A stretch of DNA of 64,000 nt from Zopfochytrium polystomum (Eukaryota > Chytridiomycota > Chytridiomycetes > Chytridiales > Chytridiaceae). Below are positions 41,670-53,800 of this stretch, piece after piece (within the stretch, counting starts at the first letter, position 1; each line of letters begins with the position of its first letter). Made by a program: the position numbers and the translations under genes. A model generated the notes under the pieces. That model was not told the origin of the DNA. It worked only from the letters and a program-made list of their open reading frames with translations, and did no database searches. The stretch is taken from NCBI GenBank assembly GCA_025765615.1, contig JAIVFJ010000299.1, positions 1 through 64,000 on the forward strand. Reading direction: 5' to 3'.

Positions 41670-44600
41670 ATGTCGTACCACGAGCTGTCTGCCTCCTCGC
41701 CAAAGCCGGCCCCGATACCCCAGGATCATGCAGTGAATGCATCTTCGAGAGGATCTCTTCCCAGAAGCGATCCGCCGGGATCGGGTCGTCGCTTCTACAT
41801 CAATCCCAAGGCTGGGGAAAAGGCCCACAACAATGATCCTCCAGATGTCGGTCCAAAATGGATCAAAAACAATGCTGGTGCTCGAGTCCTCTTTGCCCCA
41901 TACATAGCCTTTCTTTCATATCGAGAGCGAAGTCGGAGGCAACGCGGGCATCCTTTCGTGGACAACAGGATCAGGACAGCCCGATACACTGTATTCAGCT
42001 TCCCATTCCTTCAGCTGATGATCCAATTTTCGAAATTTGCGAATATTTACTTCTTGTTCATCTCAGCTCTCCAGGTACGTCCTGCGATTTGTGGTGTTGC
42101 TATTTTCTTGGTGCTTACGTTTTGCCAAGGCTGTGCCAGGATGGAGTCCTACGGGTCAGTTCACGACGATCATCCCCCTGACCCTCTTTGTCCTGGTTTC
42201 GATGGGCAAAGAGGGCTACGACGACTACTACCGCCATCGCCACGACTATGCTGAAAACAACTCAGCTGTGCGGAGATTGAGGCGAACAGGGCGAGGTGGA
42301 GGATCGCACCCGTCGTCTGAAGCCGGTATCGAAACTGCTCCAAAGTCATAGCTCTGGGGAGTGGGAGGAGGTACCTTCTCAGGATTTGCAGGTCGGCGAT
42401 GTTGTGTTGGTCAAAGACCGTGAGTTTCTTCCAGCGGATCTTGTCGTTCTCAGGTCGACGAATGACAACGGTGTTGCATACATCGAAACATCAAACCTGG
42501 ACGGCGAAACCAACCTGAAGCAACGGCAAGCCCTAAAGGCCACGCAAGATGCGATTCAATCTATGAATCATCTTTCTACGGTACAGAGGTATGGTGGCAA
42601 ACGTTCCCCACCCAAATTTTTTCTGACGTTGAAGCAGCAATGGTTGTGGCAGAGTCTCCCACCGGAGACCTGTACGGCTTTGATGGCTCCCTCACCGATG
42701 CCCGGGGCCGTTATCCCCTGACTGTCAATCAACTGCTACTCCGTGGCTCTACACTACGAAACACGAGAGAAGTGTACGGTCTTGTCGTTTATTCTGGCGA
42801 GGAGAGCAAAATTCGAATGAATTCGAGCTCAAGCGTCACTCGGAAAGCGCCCCACTTGGAACATCTGACGAATAAGATCATTCTGTCTATTTTCGCGGGC
42901 CTCCTTATATTGGCCGGTGGAATGACGCTATCTGCTTATTGGTGGAACACCAATGAGAACCCTGATCAGCGTCATTGGTACCTGCTGAACGCCAGCAAAG
43001 ACTACCTCACTGTCTTCGCAAATTTCGTCGTTCTATTCAATGCGTTTATTCCAATCTCTCTTTATGTCTCGATGGAAATTCTTAAAGTCGTTCAAGTGTA
43101 CTTAATGTCCACCGATTTGGCCATGTACGATGAAGAGAGAGACATTCCTGCTGAAGCGCACACAAGCTCTTTGAACGAGGAGCTAGGACAAGTACAGTAC
43201 GTTTTTAGCGACAAGACAGGCACTCTCACAGAGAACACTATGGAGTTTCGCATGTTCAGTGTTGCCGGACGTAGTGTGCGGCACTACTCTGTTCCAGAAG
43301 ATGCATTCCCCGGATCCGTCGATGCGGAGAATATCATATTGGATCTGGCAGAGGCAAGAAGAGCTGGAAAGCGTTTGTCTCCAGCGCAGCAGCAGACGTT
43401 TGATTTTCTTGAAGCTGTTGCGTTGTGCCACAGTGCTGTGCCCGAGCCTGCTGGCCCAAAACGAGGCGCCGGCGCAGTTCGAGCAAGCATGATTGTCAGC
43501 CCCGAGGATGCTGCCATTCTTTACCAGTCTTCGTCAGCGGACGAGGTTGCGCTTCTCGACGCCGCTCGCGACATGTTCTTCACTTTCAAGCATCGTACTC
43601 CGACAAGCGTTTCCCTAAACATCATGAACTCGTCGGTTGATACAATCTACACCGTTCTGGAGACCATTGACTTCACGAGCGACAGAAAAAGAATGTCGAC
43701 CATTTTCAGATACCCGAATGGCCGAATCATCCTCATTTGCAAAGGGGCGGACAACGTTATAATGGAACGCCTCGCGAACCCGAACCCGCAGCCCGCAGAC
43801 CCGGACTACGAAATATTTACGAAAACAATGAAAGACACTGCAGAGTACGCTGTGGAAGGCCTTCGTACTCTGCTTTACGGGTATCGTGTTATTGACCCCG
43901 CTTCATACGAAGCATGGTCGGCTCGGTACAGCGAAGCAGCCACTTCGGTTGAAGATCGAGCCGCGAAGGTGGCCGCTGTTGCGGAGGAAATCGAGCAAAG
44001 CCTTATTTTGCTCGGGGCGACTGCGATTGAGGACAAGCTTCAGGCGGAAGTACCGGAGACGATCGCAAAGTTACGGCGCGCCAACATCAAGGTCTGGATG
44101 TTGACAGGAGACAAGACAGAAACCGCCATCAACATTGGACACACTTGCAACCTGATCAAGAAGGATTCTCACGTGCTCAGAATATCCGACGAGCCGGTGG
44201 CAGGAGGGAAGGCACCTTCGGACCCAATCATTCAGTCCATTCACAATGGTGTCCGACAATTCATGGACATCCAAAAGCGACGGAAGGAGAACCCCGAGTC
44301 TGAGGACCACATTGTGGTCGTCATTGATGGCAAAACCCTCACAAAACTTGAGCAACGGCAGAGCGCAAACGCGCTCCGCGAGTTCCTGAACCTGGCAATC
44401 TCTGTGCACAACGTGATTTGCTGCCGGTTCTCGCCCTCCCAGAAAGCCCTGATGGTCTCACTGGTGAAGAAGAGGCTGTCAAAGCCTTTGAAAAAGGGCG
44501 GGTCGGACATGTCGGAGCTGGAAAAGTTTATCGTTGACCAGCAACCCTCGACGTGGGAGAAGTTTGTTGAGCGGATTCTGCTGAAACCAAGGACGTCTGG

Positions 44601-45835
44601 TGTCACTCTTGCGATTGGAGATGGAGCGAACGATATACCGATGATAGAGAGCGCGCATGTTGGTATTGGAATAACTGGGCGGGAAGGATTAGCAGCTTCT
44701 CGCGCATCAGACTACTCGATCGCAAAGTTCCGCTTCTTGCAGCCGTTACTCTTTGTGCACGGTCACTGGTCGTACGTCAGGAACTGCCTGTTCACCCTTG
44801 CAATTTTTTACAAAGTAAGCGCTTGGATGTGTCTGTCCGCTTTGTCCGTACTTTTGACTGACCGGGCGTTCAAATCTTTCGCAGAATGTTGCGTTCTACG
44901 GTTGTCAGGCTGTTTACCAAGCATTCACTGCCTCTTCCAGCACATCCCTTTACGAGCAGTGGACACTCGCAGCGAACAACCTTGTCTTCACGTCGCTCCC
45001 AGTCCTAGTCCTTGCTATTTTTGAAAAAGATCTAAATCGTAGCACGCTGATGGCCGTTCCAGAGCTCTACCGCTATGGCCAAGAAAATCTTGGCTTCAAC
45101 TTCCGGGTGTTTGCTCGCTGGATGGTACAGGGTGCCATCCAAGCTGTCATTGCCGTCTTCCTTCCGGCAATTTACTTTGGCGGCTTCTGGACACAGGGGC
45201 CGGAGCGTTCCACGCCACTCTTCTATCCAACGTCAAACACCTTCATCGACTCGTCAAACTACAACTGGTTCCGTGAAATGTTTGCGTCGGACGGCTCGTC
45301 TTGGTACCAAGAAAGCTCGCTTTTCGCCATGGGAACGATCTCGTACACCATCTCTGTTGTGTTTTGCACCTTCAAAATTCTTTACGTTGAGTCACACACC
45401 ATAACTTCCGTGCACCACTCCATCGCCGCCTTTTCGATCATCATTTGGTTCGCATTCGAATTCGTCTACCCGCTGATATGGCCGCACCTCGGCGTGACCA
45501 CCGGCGTCGAAGTCTATGGCCTTTCGTGGTTCCTGGCGCACACGCAGCTCATGTTCTGGGCGCTGGTCGTTCTCGCTTCCATCCTCGGGATGTTTGTCAT
45601 CGACTACGCCGTTCGCAATGTGGTCTGCCTGCACCGGTACCTCAAAGCTGGACCGGGCGGCGGGAGGAAAGAGAGCGTCGTTCTGCCGGGGAGATCGGGG
45701 CAGACGCACTTTGACGGCCTTGTCGAGGAGGCAGAGACGGCTGCTGCGTATGCAACTGGCCCGCACCAGTGGGGCAAGGATATCGAGTGGTGGCAGACGT
45801 GGGAGAAGGTTCACTCGGTCAAGTCCAGCAGCTGA
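41670..45835 (+). CDS. P4-type ATPase, phospholipid flippase
   Basis: This enzyme moves aminophospholipids across Golgi, endosomal or plasma membranes. The inferred exons 41670-42074, 42130-42588, 42635-44814 and 44885-45835 give about 1330 residues. Signatures are FANIYFLFISALQ, KEGYDDYYRH, ETSNLDGETNLKQR (actuator loop), the phosphorylated Asp in FSDKTGTLTENTMEF, WMLTGDKTETAINIGHTCN, and the hinge GDGANDIPMIESAHVGIGI. A C-terminal membrane block with FYGCQAVYQAF and NFRVFARWMVQG is typical of P4 enzymes. Two single-base breaks occur in exon 2: one between 42250 and 42310, the other before or at the junction around 42580-42640. Removing two bases gives exactly 1331 codons. Subfamily was not resolved. 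Confidence 0.92.
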
Positions 45836-46189
45836 GGCGCTTAACGCTTGGGGGAAGTTTTGGGAGTGGGGGGAGGCACTGGGATGCTTTTCGCTTTTTT
45901 GACTGTTTCAACTTTTAGTACTGCTTGACCCTGGGTATTTAGAGGCCGGTTTTTTTTTTTTTTTTTTTTTTTTTTGGTTTTGGTTTTGCGCTATGTTGCC
46001 ACCCTCACACCCTGTTACTTTTCCCCTTTGCCTTTTTTTTTTTTTTTTCTGAGGAAAGAGACAATTGTTTTACGGTACTGGGCAGCAGGAACAACCGCGG
46101 GACAACACAAAGTCATAACGCTTCGCCACTGGCGGCTAGACAGACTCCTTTTATTACTATATAGTAACATAGGAGAAACAATCGAATGT
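45836..46189. other. Convergent 3' spacer with poly-T runs
   Basis: T runs near 45951-45975 and 46035-46049 lie between the converging flippase and ARPC5 genes. Nothing else was recognised. Confidence 0.7.
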
Positions 46190-46977
46190 TCAGAGCGGCT
46201 GTCTGTCCGTCAGAACGCGCGTAATAGTCGCCAGACCCCCAACTTCGACAACCTAGACCACAAGAGCGGGGAGAGGTGGAATACGACGCAGTAAGAAAAG
46301 GCAGCAGCGCCATCCCAAACCAGGACTCCATGTACCTTCTCATGCCAGGCGAGCAACACAGAGGGGTTGTAAATGTCCGGCGAGGCCATGCCGCGATAAA
46401 TGAACTTCATTGCCAGATCCAGCTGCGCTGAGGTCAACTGCTTCACCACGTTCACAATCTCCGCGCTGTTCACGCTGGACAGGGCCTCCATCACGATCTG
46501 GGTGTTCTTGTCCTGTTGTGCAGGGAAGTCGGCATTGATGAATAAACAAGGGTGGAGCGGGCGAACAGACCTTGATCGGCTGAGGATCCAGGCCGAATGG
46601 AGGATTCTGCAGGGATGCGATGACTGCTTGGGCATTGGCACCGCTGGCATAATCACGCGGGCGTCGTCGATGTGGAGGAACGCGGAAGTTAGAAGGGGTT
46701 CGGTTAGGTGGCGTTGTGGGGTTCCACATCGCAACAAGCAATTGATTGAACGGCCACCGTTGATGCATGCTCACGGCGATGGCTTGGGCAGGACCCAGCC
46801 GCGAGGGTAAGAGGGGGGGAAGGCCGGGCCGCACAGGGGGATTGCGTAGTGGCCTCACCGGAACAGCAGATTCCGCACTTCGGTTGCCCGGTTGTTGACG
46901 ATCGCGTCGAGCTGCGCAGGGTCTATTCCAGACGACTGGGGCACGCTGATGGTGTCGTCGTATTCGTTGTCTTCCAT
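46190..46977 (-). CDS. ARPC5: Arp2/3 complex subunit 5 (p16-Arc)
   Basis: ARPC5 is a small subunit of the Arp2/3 complex that nucleates branched actin. Exons 46977-46859, 46643-46571, 46512-46336 and 46252-46190 join in frame to 144 codons, 143 residues, close to the family's usual size. Key segments are MEDNEYDDTISV, IVNNRATEVRNLLFRGANA, QNPPFGLDPQPIKDKNTQIV, QLDLAMKFIYRGM, LLAWHEKVVEVGGLATITR and the terminal VLTDRQPL. The first intron is 215 bases, the longest in this gene. It is divergent from the orphan gene starting at 47154. Assignment is firm. Confidence 0.95.
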
Positions 46978-47153
46978 TTTTTTCCTTTGTGTGTGGGCCT
47001 GGACTGCAGGCTGCTGGCTGCTGGCTGGGTTGGGCTGCTGGTTTCTTTTTTACACGGCACACACAAATACACACGCACACAACCGCTCCGCCCCCCCCGC
47101 AAACCCCCTTTCTAATTAGCTTTCGTCGAAGCGATCCTTGCCAAAAAGGGTGG

Positions 47154-47972
47154 ATGGACGACCCGGTTCTTGGTTTTGTCATCGAGCTGCGTGCCCCGCG
47201 GTCAGTTCCCACTCGCAGTAGTGGCCCCGTCCGGCTGTCGACGATCCGCCTCGCTCAAGGCGACCTGACCGCAGCCGCATGCATCGTCATCCAGTTCTGG
47301 GACCGCGCCAGCGATATTCCCATTCGTCTGGAACTCGGCGACTTGGTCCTCTTTCGAGGCCTCACACCGCCCTCCGCATCCTTGCCCGGTGCCACAGGTG
47401 GCCACGTGCCACACCCCAACTTCACGTTCGGCTTCAGCGCCGCGTTGTTCATCCTGCACCGACTCTCAGACCGCAGAATCCCAGAGGAGCACGTTATGGT
47501 CTCTGTGGATGAGCAGCTGGGGCTACGGATTCACGAAATCATGCTGCGCTCACGGTCCAGCACGCTGGTTTCGGCGTGCCGAGCGGTGGGCACGGTGCCA
47601 GCGCTCGGGCACAATGTCCTTGCGTCGCAGCAATGGCCGGAAAGCTCCGCGTCTGTTCCACCAAGTACGACCATCGAGCGTATCTGCGTGGTGGCCGAGC
47701 TCGCTGAAGGCGGTGACCAGATCACACTTCGTGACGTTCGCTCAGGCGAACACTACCGCTGTCCGCTGGACCCAAACTCGGGCGTGCTGCGAGCCGAGCT
47801 CGACCTCGTTCCGCCGGGTAAGGCGCGGTCCGAGCGAGAGCGCAAGCGCATGTTGGCGCGCTTGGAGCTGCTCGGAAGAGTGCCCCGCGGGTATCGGCTC
47901 GAGATGGTTCAGTCTGTGGACTCGCACGGCTTTGTTGTGTCCAAGGCGTTTCGCATGCTTGTGCAAGCATAG
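47154..47972 (+). CDS. Hypothetical protein, possible OB-fold
   Basis: This is an intronless frame of 272 residues starting MDDPVLGFVIELRAP. Composition is that of a real globular protein. The stretch LSTIRLAQGDLTAAACIVIQ followed by LELGDLVLFRGL loosely resembles a beta-barrel nucleic-acid-binding (OB) fold such as those in telomere proteins, but this is weak. The C-terminal part has GEHYRCPLDPNSGVLRAELD and a charged helix. I do not recognise the family. Its stop is only 20 bases before the start codon of the dehydrogenase gene on the same strand. Confidence 0.55.
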   Translation: MDDPVLGFVIELRAPRSVPTRSSGPVRLSTIRLAQGDLTAAACIVIQFWDRASDIPIRLELGDLVLFRGLTPPSASLPGATGGHVPHPNFTFGFSAALFILHRLSDRRIPEEHVMVSVDEQLGLRIHEIMLRSRSSTLVSACRAVGTVPALGHNVLASQQWPESSASVPPSTTIERICVVAELAEGGDQITLRDVRSGEHYRCPLDPNSGVLRAELDLVPPGKARSERERKRMLARLELLGRVPRGYRLEMVQSVDSHGFVVSKAFRMLVQA

Positions 47973-47992
47973 AAAGAAGCACTGGACTTGAC

Positions 47993-49782
47993 ATGGTCGG
48001 CGCGGATAGTGCTTATCAGAGTGTCTTCACCTTTGAGGCCTCGGCCGAGATAAGAGCCGACGGGACCTTCACCAGCGACCCACACCCCGTCTACACGTTT
48101 TGCCGATCACACTACCACGAGGCGGCCGCGGCGAACGAAGCAGAAGTCGGCGACGATGCTCAAACACCGGCGCTTCGTGTTTTGCGATCAGCTCAGGTGA
48201 AATCGGAATACTCGGGAGATTACTCTGTTCGCCGGGTGCTTCAATGCGGAATTTGTTGCACGGACCTCGCTCGGCCATTCCTCCCCTACGAGCTGCCGCA
48301 GATTATCGGCCATGAAGCCCTCATCGAGGTCGATGACGAGCACTACGGCGTGGTGGACATTAACGACTCGCACTTCTCTCACAGCCGACTGGATCCCTTG
48401 ACCGGAGCGTTAGCCGAAAACGAACCAGCGAGGTCATGCCCATACTGCAACCCAGACAATCCCCACCGTATGCCGTCGCAGTGCCCCGCTCGAACAACAA
48501 TGGGCATCAACTCTTGGTGCGGTGCCCTGGCGCCGTATCTGATTGTTCCCAACCGGAATTTGGAAATAATTCCGAAATCATCATTGCCGAAAGATGTTGC
48601 TGCCCTCATTGAGCCTTTCGCAGCCGCTCTCCATGCTGTTGAATCCCGCAACTGGAAGGGACTGGCAGGAAAGCGCGGAATGGTGCACGTTGGGGTTGTT
48701 GGTGCAGGCAAGCTTGGTCTTATGATCCTCGCTTCTCTCCTTGGAATGGATCACCCAGATGTCCGCTTAAAAGTCACTGCCATTTTGAGAAGCATCGAGC
48801 ACGCAGATCGTGCAGTTAATTTTGGATGCTCCGATATTATTCTTAGTGAGGGTTACGACTCTGACGGGAAGCCAAAGTGGAATCGCCTTGTCGCGAATGG
48901 TCCTTTGGAGCCCGTTTCTGAGTCTCTCTCGTTTGATATTGTTTTTGATACATCCGGAACTTTGTCGGGACTCTCTACGGCACTTTCAGTTGCAACACAG
49001 GAGCTACATCTCAAGTCAACCAACGGACAGCCATTTGGTGGCTTGGCCCACGTTACGGAGGCCGTTGTGGATGAAATTGCCATCATCCCTGTTGAACTTG
49101 GAAGTCCCTCCACGCTCGACTCGGCACTGTCATTCTCGTGGCCCAACGGGCAAAGGAGCAATCCTAACATTGTCACTTTGGGCTGTTCGTCTGTTCCCGA
49201 GACGGAGGAGTACATCAAGCAAGTGAAGCGCTCAGGACGTCGCGTATTTTCTTTCAATTCGGCTGAGGAGGCGGATGTCTGGATGCGCCCAGTGCGCGGC
49301 GACTCTGAGCCGCGGACGAGCTCTGGGGAAGAGCAGCTCCTCGCATCGGGATCCCCGTTCCCTAGGTTTGACTTGGGACTTGTGATGGCGGACCAGACCA
49401 ACCCTTCAGCGACCTGCAGCGCAATCGATGGTCTCCTCCGACCTCGTGGTGCGATGCATGATAAATCCTTGGTCAGGGCCCGGGGCGCAATCCTCTGGTC
49501 CATCCACCGAAGGTAGCGAACCAGGAATCTTCCGCCCAGAGCACGTTACCCCAAAAATTGGCATCGCACAAAATCACTCTCACCACGTCTCGGTGTGGGA
49601 ATTTCGGCCGCGCGATTGAGTTTCTCACGGACCCGGTGCGACGCAACGTGGTGAAAGGCTTGTCGGCGCTAGTCACTCATCGCTTTAGCCTGGACCAGCT
49701 TCCCGAGGCCATGGCGGCTGTGAGGAATGGCCGAGACGCGTCCGGAAAGAAAGTCATCAAAGTAATGGTGGAGTGCTCTTGA
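47993..49782 (+). CDS. Zinc-dependent MDR-family dehydrogenase
   Basis: This is a medium-chain dehydrogenase/reductase related to sorbitol and threonine dehydrogenases. Intronless, 595 residues after two one-base corrections. The N-terminal 90 residues are an unusual extension. The catalytic zinc region is LQCGICCTDL and IIGHEALIEV; the structural zinc loop is CPYCNPDNPHRMPSQC. The nucleotide fold starts VGVVGAGKLGLMILASL. The usual C-terminal order appears: SLVRARGAILWS, EGSEPGIFRPEHVTPK, ASHKITLTTSRCGNFGRAI, THRFSLDQLPEAM and KVIKVMVECS. These blocks lie in three frames, so one extra base is present near 49498-49506 and another in the A5 run near 49554-49558. The substrate is unknown. An upstream gene ends 20 bases before the start. 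Confidence 0.82.
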
Positions 49783-50869
49783 GCCACACCAGAGTTTGCG
49801 AACATGTTTTTATCAGTGTTTCTTGAAGCCTTGGGGGCGAAGCCGAGGCCCTCTTTTTGTTTTTCTGCGTGGAGCAGATGCATGCAAATTGCAAATATAC
49901 ATTTTAGAACAGGAGACCTACCCAGCTCCAATGACTTTCAAGTTTGCCAATGTTCGCGCTGAAGATAACTCTCACCCACGCTCCTTCTTACACGCTTTCA
50001 TTCAACTGCCTTTTATCCTCGACATTCCAGCAACAAGGTTTTGCACAGTAGTTCAGTCCTTGCTTGCTATTAATTATTAGAGTTCAGCGCCGGTGGCTTC
50101 GACATTTGCGCTTTCTGACTCCCATCTGGAGGTCCAAATTCTGCTCCAGGAGTTGTGATGAACTCCCCAGTTTAACCATCTACGACGATTACTTGTTCAT
50201 CAACAACACAATAGGAAAAATTCCATCTTCTCAAAGGCACGAAGCAAAGCGACATAGCTGCACTACATGGCCTGGACGATTGAAAATGCGTCAAACAGTT
50301 TAGCAGGATAAGAGTTGCTGGTGGACTACAACAAAGCTGGATCAGATGGAAATAATGCAATCAGTGGCCCAACAGGTTAACGGACCCTCAGGAGAAGCTT
50401 GTGACCAACAGCGGCTCAGTCTGATACAAGAATAAGCGTGAAGTCCACCAAGTTCTCCATATTATCTTTGATTTGCCGACTGCTGTCCAAGAAGGACATC
50501 TTTCGCTTCACTACAGTCTTATTGATGACAACGATTGACAGTACGACCCGATGCTTGCACGACGCGCCCGTGCAAGCGTGTATGGCTGGTTTGCTTGGCC
50601 ACCAAGATGCTTTGAAGTTGGGGACAAGTCGGGCGGAGAACCGATTCCTCGAATTGAAACTCCGAGTGCGTGGCGATCGGACGAGTCAGGGACGCATTCC
50701 AGACGTCGCGCTTGCCGCCAACGGCCCCTTCCTTGACCTCTTAGCCCTCTGGCCCCAGTACCGTTTGTCCGTCGCCGCAGCAGAACGGCAGCACACGCAC
50801 ACTCCCACGCTCAGGTCAAAGTGCCCCACCAGCGCAAGTCATCGCTCTCCAATCCCTTCCAACCAGTCA
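49783..50869. other. Intergenic spacer upstream of Cnn1N gene
   Basis: This is about 1.1 kb without a recognised gene. A long frame that continues upstream from the Cnn1N gene (from 50438) lacks similarity and is treated as leader sequence. Confidence 0.5.
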
Positions 50870-53800
50870 ATGCAAAAGTGGGATCGCCTGGACGAAACCT
50901 TTGATGACGACGAAGAAGAGCTGGACTCCCCCGCCATTCTCGACGGATCGGTTCCAGTCAAAAACCTGGAGACGATGGTCGAAGACCCGGCGGGCCAAAA
51001 CCTGCCGCGCGACTCGCTCGGCGTCAAGGAGTCGGAGAAGGTAGTGCTCTTTGCATTTCTTATTTTTTTTTTTGCTTTTTGTTTGATTTGTTGTGTTGCG
51101 CCACTTGGGTGCGTCCGGGCTCCGAAAACGAGAGATGGACCCATGGCATTCAAACCCCACTACTAAGACACGTTTTGGGGTGGGGGGACTGGGGCGCATC
51201 GGCTTTACCAGATGATCGACGAGCTCAAAAAGGAGAACTTCAACCTCAAGCTCCGAATTTTCTTCCTGGAGGAAGAGTTTCAAAGCAGCATGAAAGGGGT
51301 ACCGTCGGCAGCGTTTCAGGAGAATCAAAGCCTGCGTCAAGCTGTGTTCGAGCTGGAGCAGGTGCGAGGCCGATAATTTTTACGTTCAGTCTTTGCTACT
51401 CCCTTTTGCATAACCCACGTTGTAGGAGATGGAATCGAACTACGTCCACATCAAGCTGGTAACCGATGAAATATCTGCTGCGCTGGAAGGATCGTTTCGG
51501 GCAAATGCGGAGCTTCCAGGAGTATGCAATTTATAAACAGTTGCTCCCCCAATTTTTTCTCTTTAGGATTAAATCCTCAAAATTCCCCAGGTCATTACCA
51601 ACCGACTTGCCGAGATTGCTGAAATCGCCGCAGCACGCTCGAGCGCAAAAAAAGAGCTTGCGGATGCTCAGCTGGCTCTTGAGTCTGCCCAGGCGGACGT
51701 GGCGAACCAAGAGCGTGCGCAGAAGGCGCTCCGGAACGCCCTGGAGCAGCTTGCGGCCGACGAGGGGGGCGACGAAGGGGGCGTCGCCGCCGACGGTGGC
51801 GCTGCAGGACGTCTGAATATCGGCGATGCCGTCGGCGCTGAGGATGCGGCGAGACTGAGAAAGGTCAAGGCGCGCATGGACCGGATGCGAGCGGACCGGG
51901 TCGTTCTGGAAGGCGAGCTGGAGTCCACGGCAGAGATTGTCATGGAAATGGAGAGGGAGGCGGCTGGGGCTGCAGCGGCTGTGGACGCTTTAAAACCGGT
52001 GCTCGCTGCTGTTTTGGAGGGTATCGACGACGTAGATGTTGGCGAGCCGCTCAACTCGGTGAGATATGAGTGGAGGGCCGAGTTTGCTTCATTTTGTGTG
52101 TTTTGCTGTTGAGGCCGAAGAGCGCGGGATGAGGATGTTTTGGATATGTTCGGCTGACTTTGCGCAACCAGCTGTACGGCAACGAACTTGAGCAGATAAG
52201 GCAGCTTCGGCGGGACAGGGAGGATCTGAAGGAAAAGCTCGCCGATACGACCGAAGCTTTGGAGGATTTGGATAAGCTCATGAACAGCAAGGACGGTCAG
52301 ATGCGAACCAAGGACGCCAAGGCGGAGGAGCTTGAAGCGCAGTGTCGACGGCTTAGCAATGAGCTGAGGAGCGAGTCAGGCAAAGTAAAAGCGTTGGAAC
52401 AAGAGTTCGCCGCGTTGAGGGCAGGAACCGTGCGGCAGGAGGGAGACGCTGAGAATCGTTGCCGCCAACTTCAAAAGGAGCTACTTGACGAGGCGGCGAA
52501 GACTCTAGCCCTCGAAGAAGAGTGTGCAAAGCTCGACCATCAGCTAGGAGAGATGGAGCGGGCAGTTGCCGAAGAATTTTTGCCGTTAGCTGCGCTCGAG
52601 GCGCAATGCCAGCTCGTATTGGCTGTAAAAGAACCAGCATTGAAGGTTTGCGATCCGGATCGACTACATCTCTGCTGAAAATGCTTTTCAATTCGCTTGG
52701 AATGGCGTTGCAGCCGTTGAGACCAGTATTTAAAAGGCTATTAGACTTGGAGAGGCAGCTTCGCGAATATGAAAATAACGTCAATAATCTTAAATACGAA
52801 CTGGAAATGCACTCGCAACGCGCTTCGGAAGTCCAAAAGGTGGGATCGTTCTGGTGCCTCACTTTACTAATTGATACCTTCGATGTTTTGGTCCTCTCCG
52901 CGCATAGAGCACAGAGGCTTTGGACGGTGAGGCACGGGCAGCAAAATCGTCCTTACTTGAATTGAAACGGGACCTCTCCAACAAGCAACAAAAGGTTGGT
53001 TGAATGCTTCAGATGCCCATTACTCACCGCCTGCCACTCAGTTGGACGAGGCGCTGTCTCGCAATCTGGACCTCGCAAAGGAACTGGAGGCAGCCGAGGC
53101 GACCGTTGCGGACCTTTCTAATGTGTGCATCTCGATTGTCGCTGATTGCGCGTGTAACCTTTTCTTTTCTTGACTCCCTGAAATCTCTGTTACCACGGAC
53201 GCCCACCACACACCACACAGAAATATAATGAATCTGCTGGGCAACTGAAGCAAATGACCTCCTTGCTTGAGTCTTGTCAGCGAAGACTCGAACAAAGCGA
53301 ATCGAGATTGCAGTCACTAACTATTGAGAATGAAGAGCTTAGGCGACAATACCTCGAAGCTGTCGCCATTCCCTCTCCCAAGGTAATCCGGCTTCTGGTG
53401 GCTCGTTTGGTTCAACTTTCTTCACTACACCGGAGGCTTACATACGCACTCATTCACTGTTCAGGGGTCCGGAGGACAACGGTCACCATTTTCTAACCGG
53501 ACGAACGATGTAGATATTACCGTCTACAAGCAACAAATCAGCGACTTTGAGAAGCTCTCACGAATTGCCTCGGACGAGATGGCCTTTCTCCAAAGCGAGC
53601 TGGAAACACAAACCCGCAAGCTCAGAATAATCGAAGAAAAATGGCGTGCAGCATCCGAGCAGCAGCAGCAGCAGCAACAACAGCAGCAGCAACAGCAGCA
53701 GCATCGACGTCGTCGTAGCCCATCGCCGTCTGCTCTGAAAGAAGTGGCGGTTGCGGCTGCCGCTGCATCATCTGAAGCGGCGTGGAAGTCCCTGATTGAC

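Noticed and set aside
52646..52713. Apparent frameshift in the Cnn1N gene after EPALK
   Set aside because: An ordinary intron (GTTTGC...TTGCAG) joins the two parts in frame.
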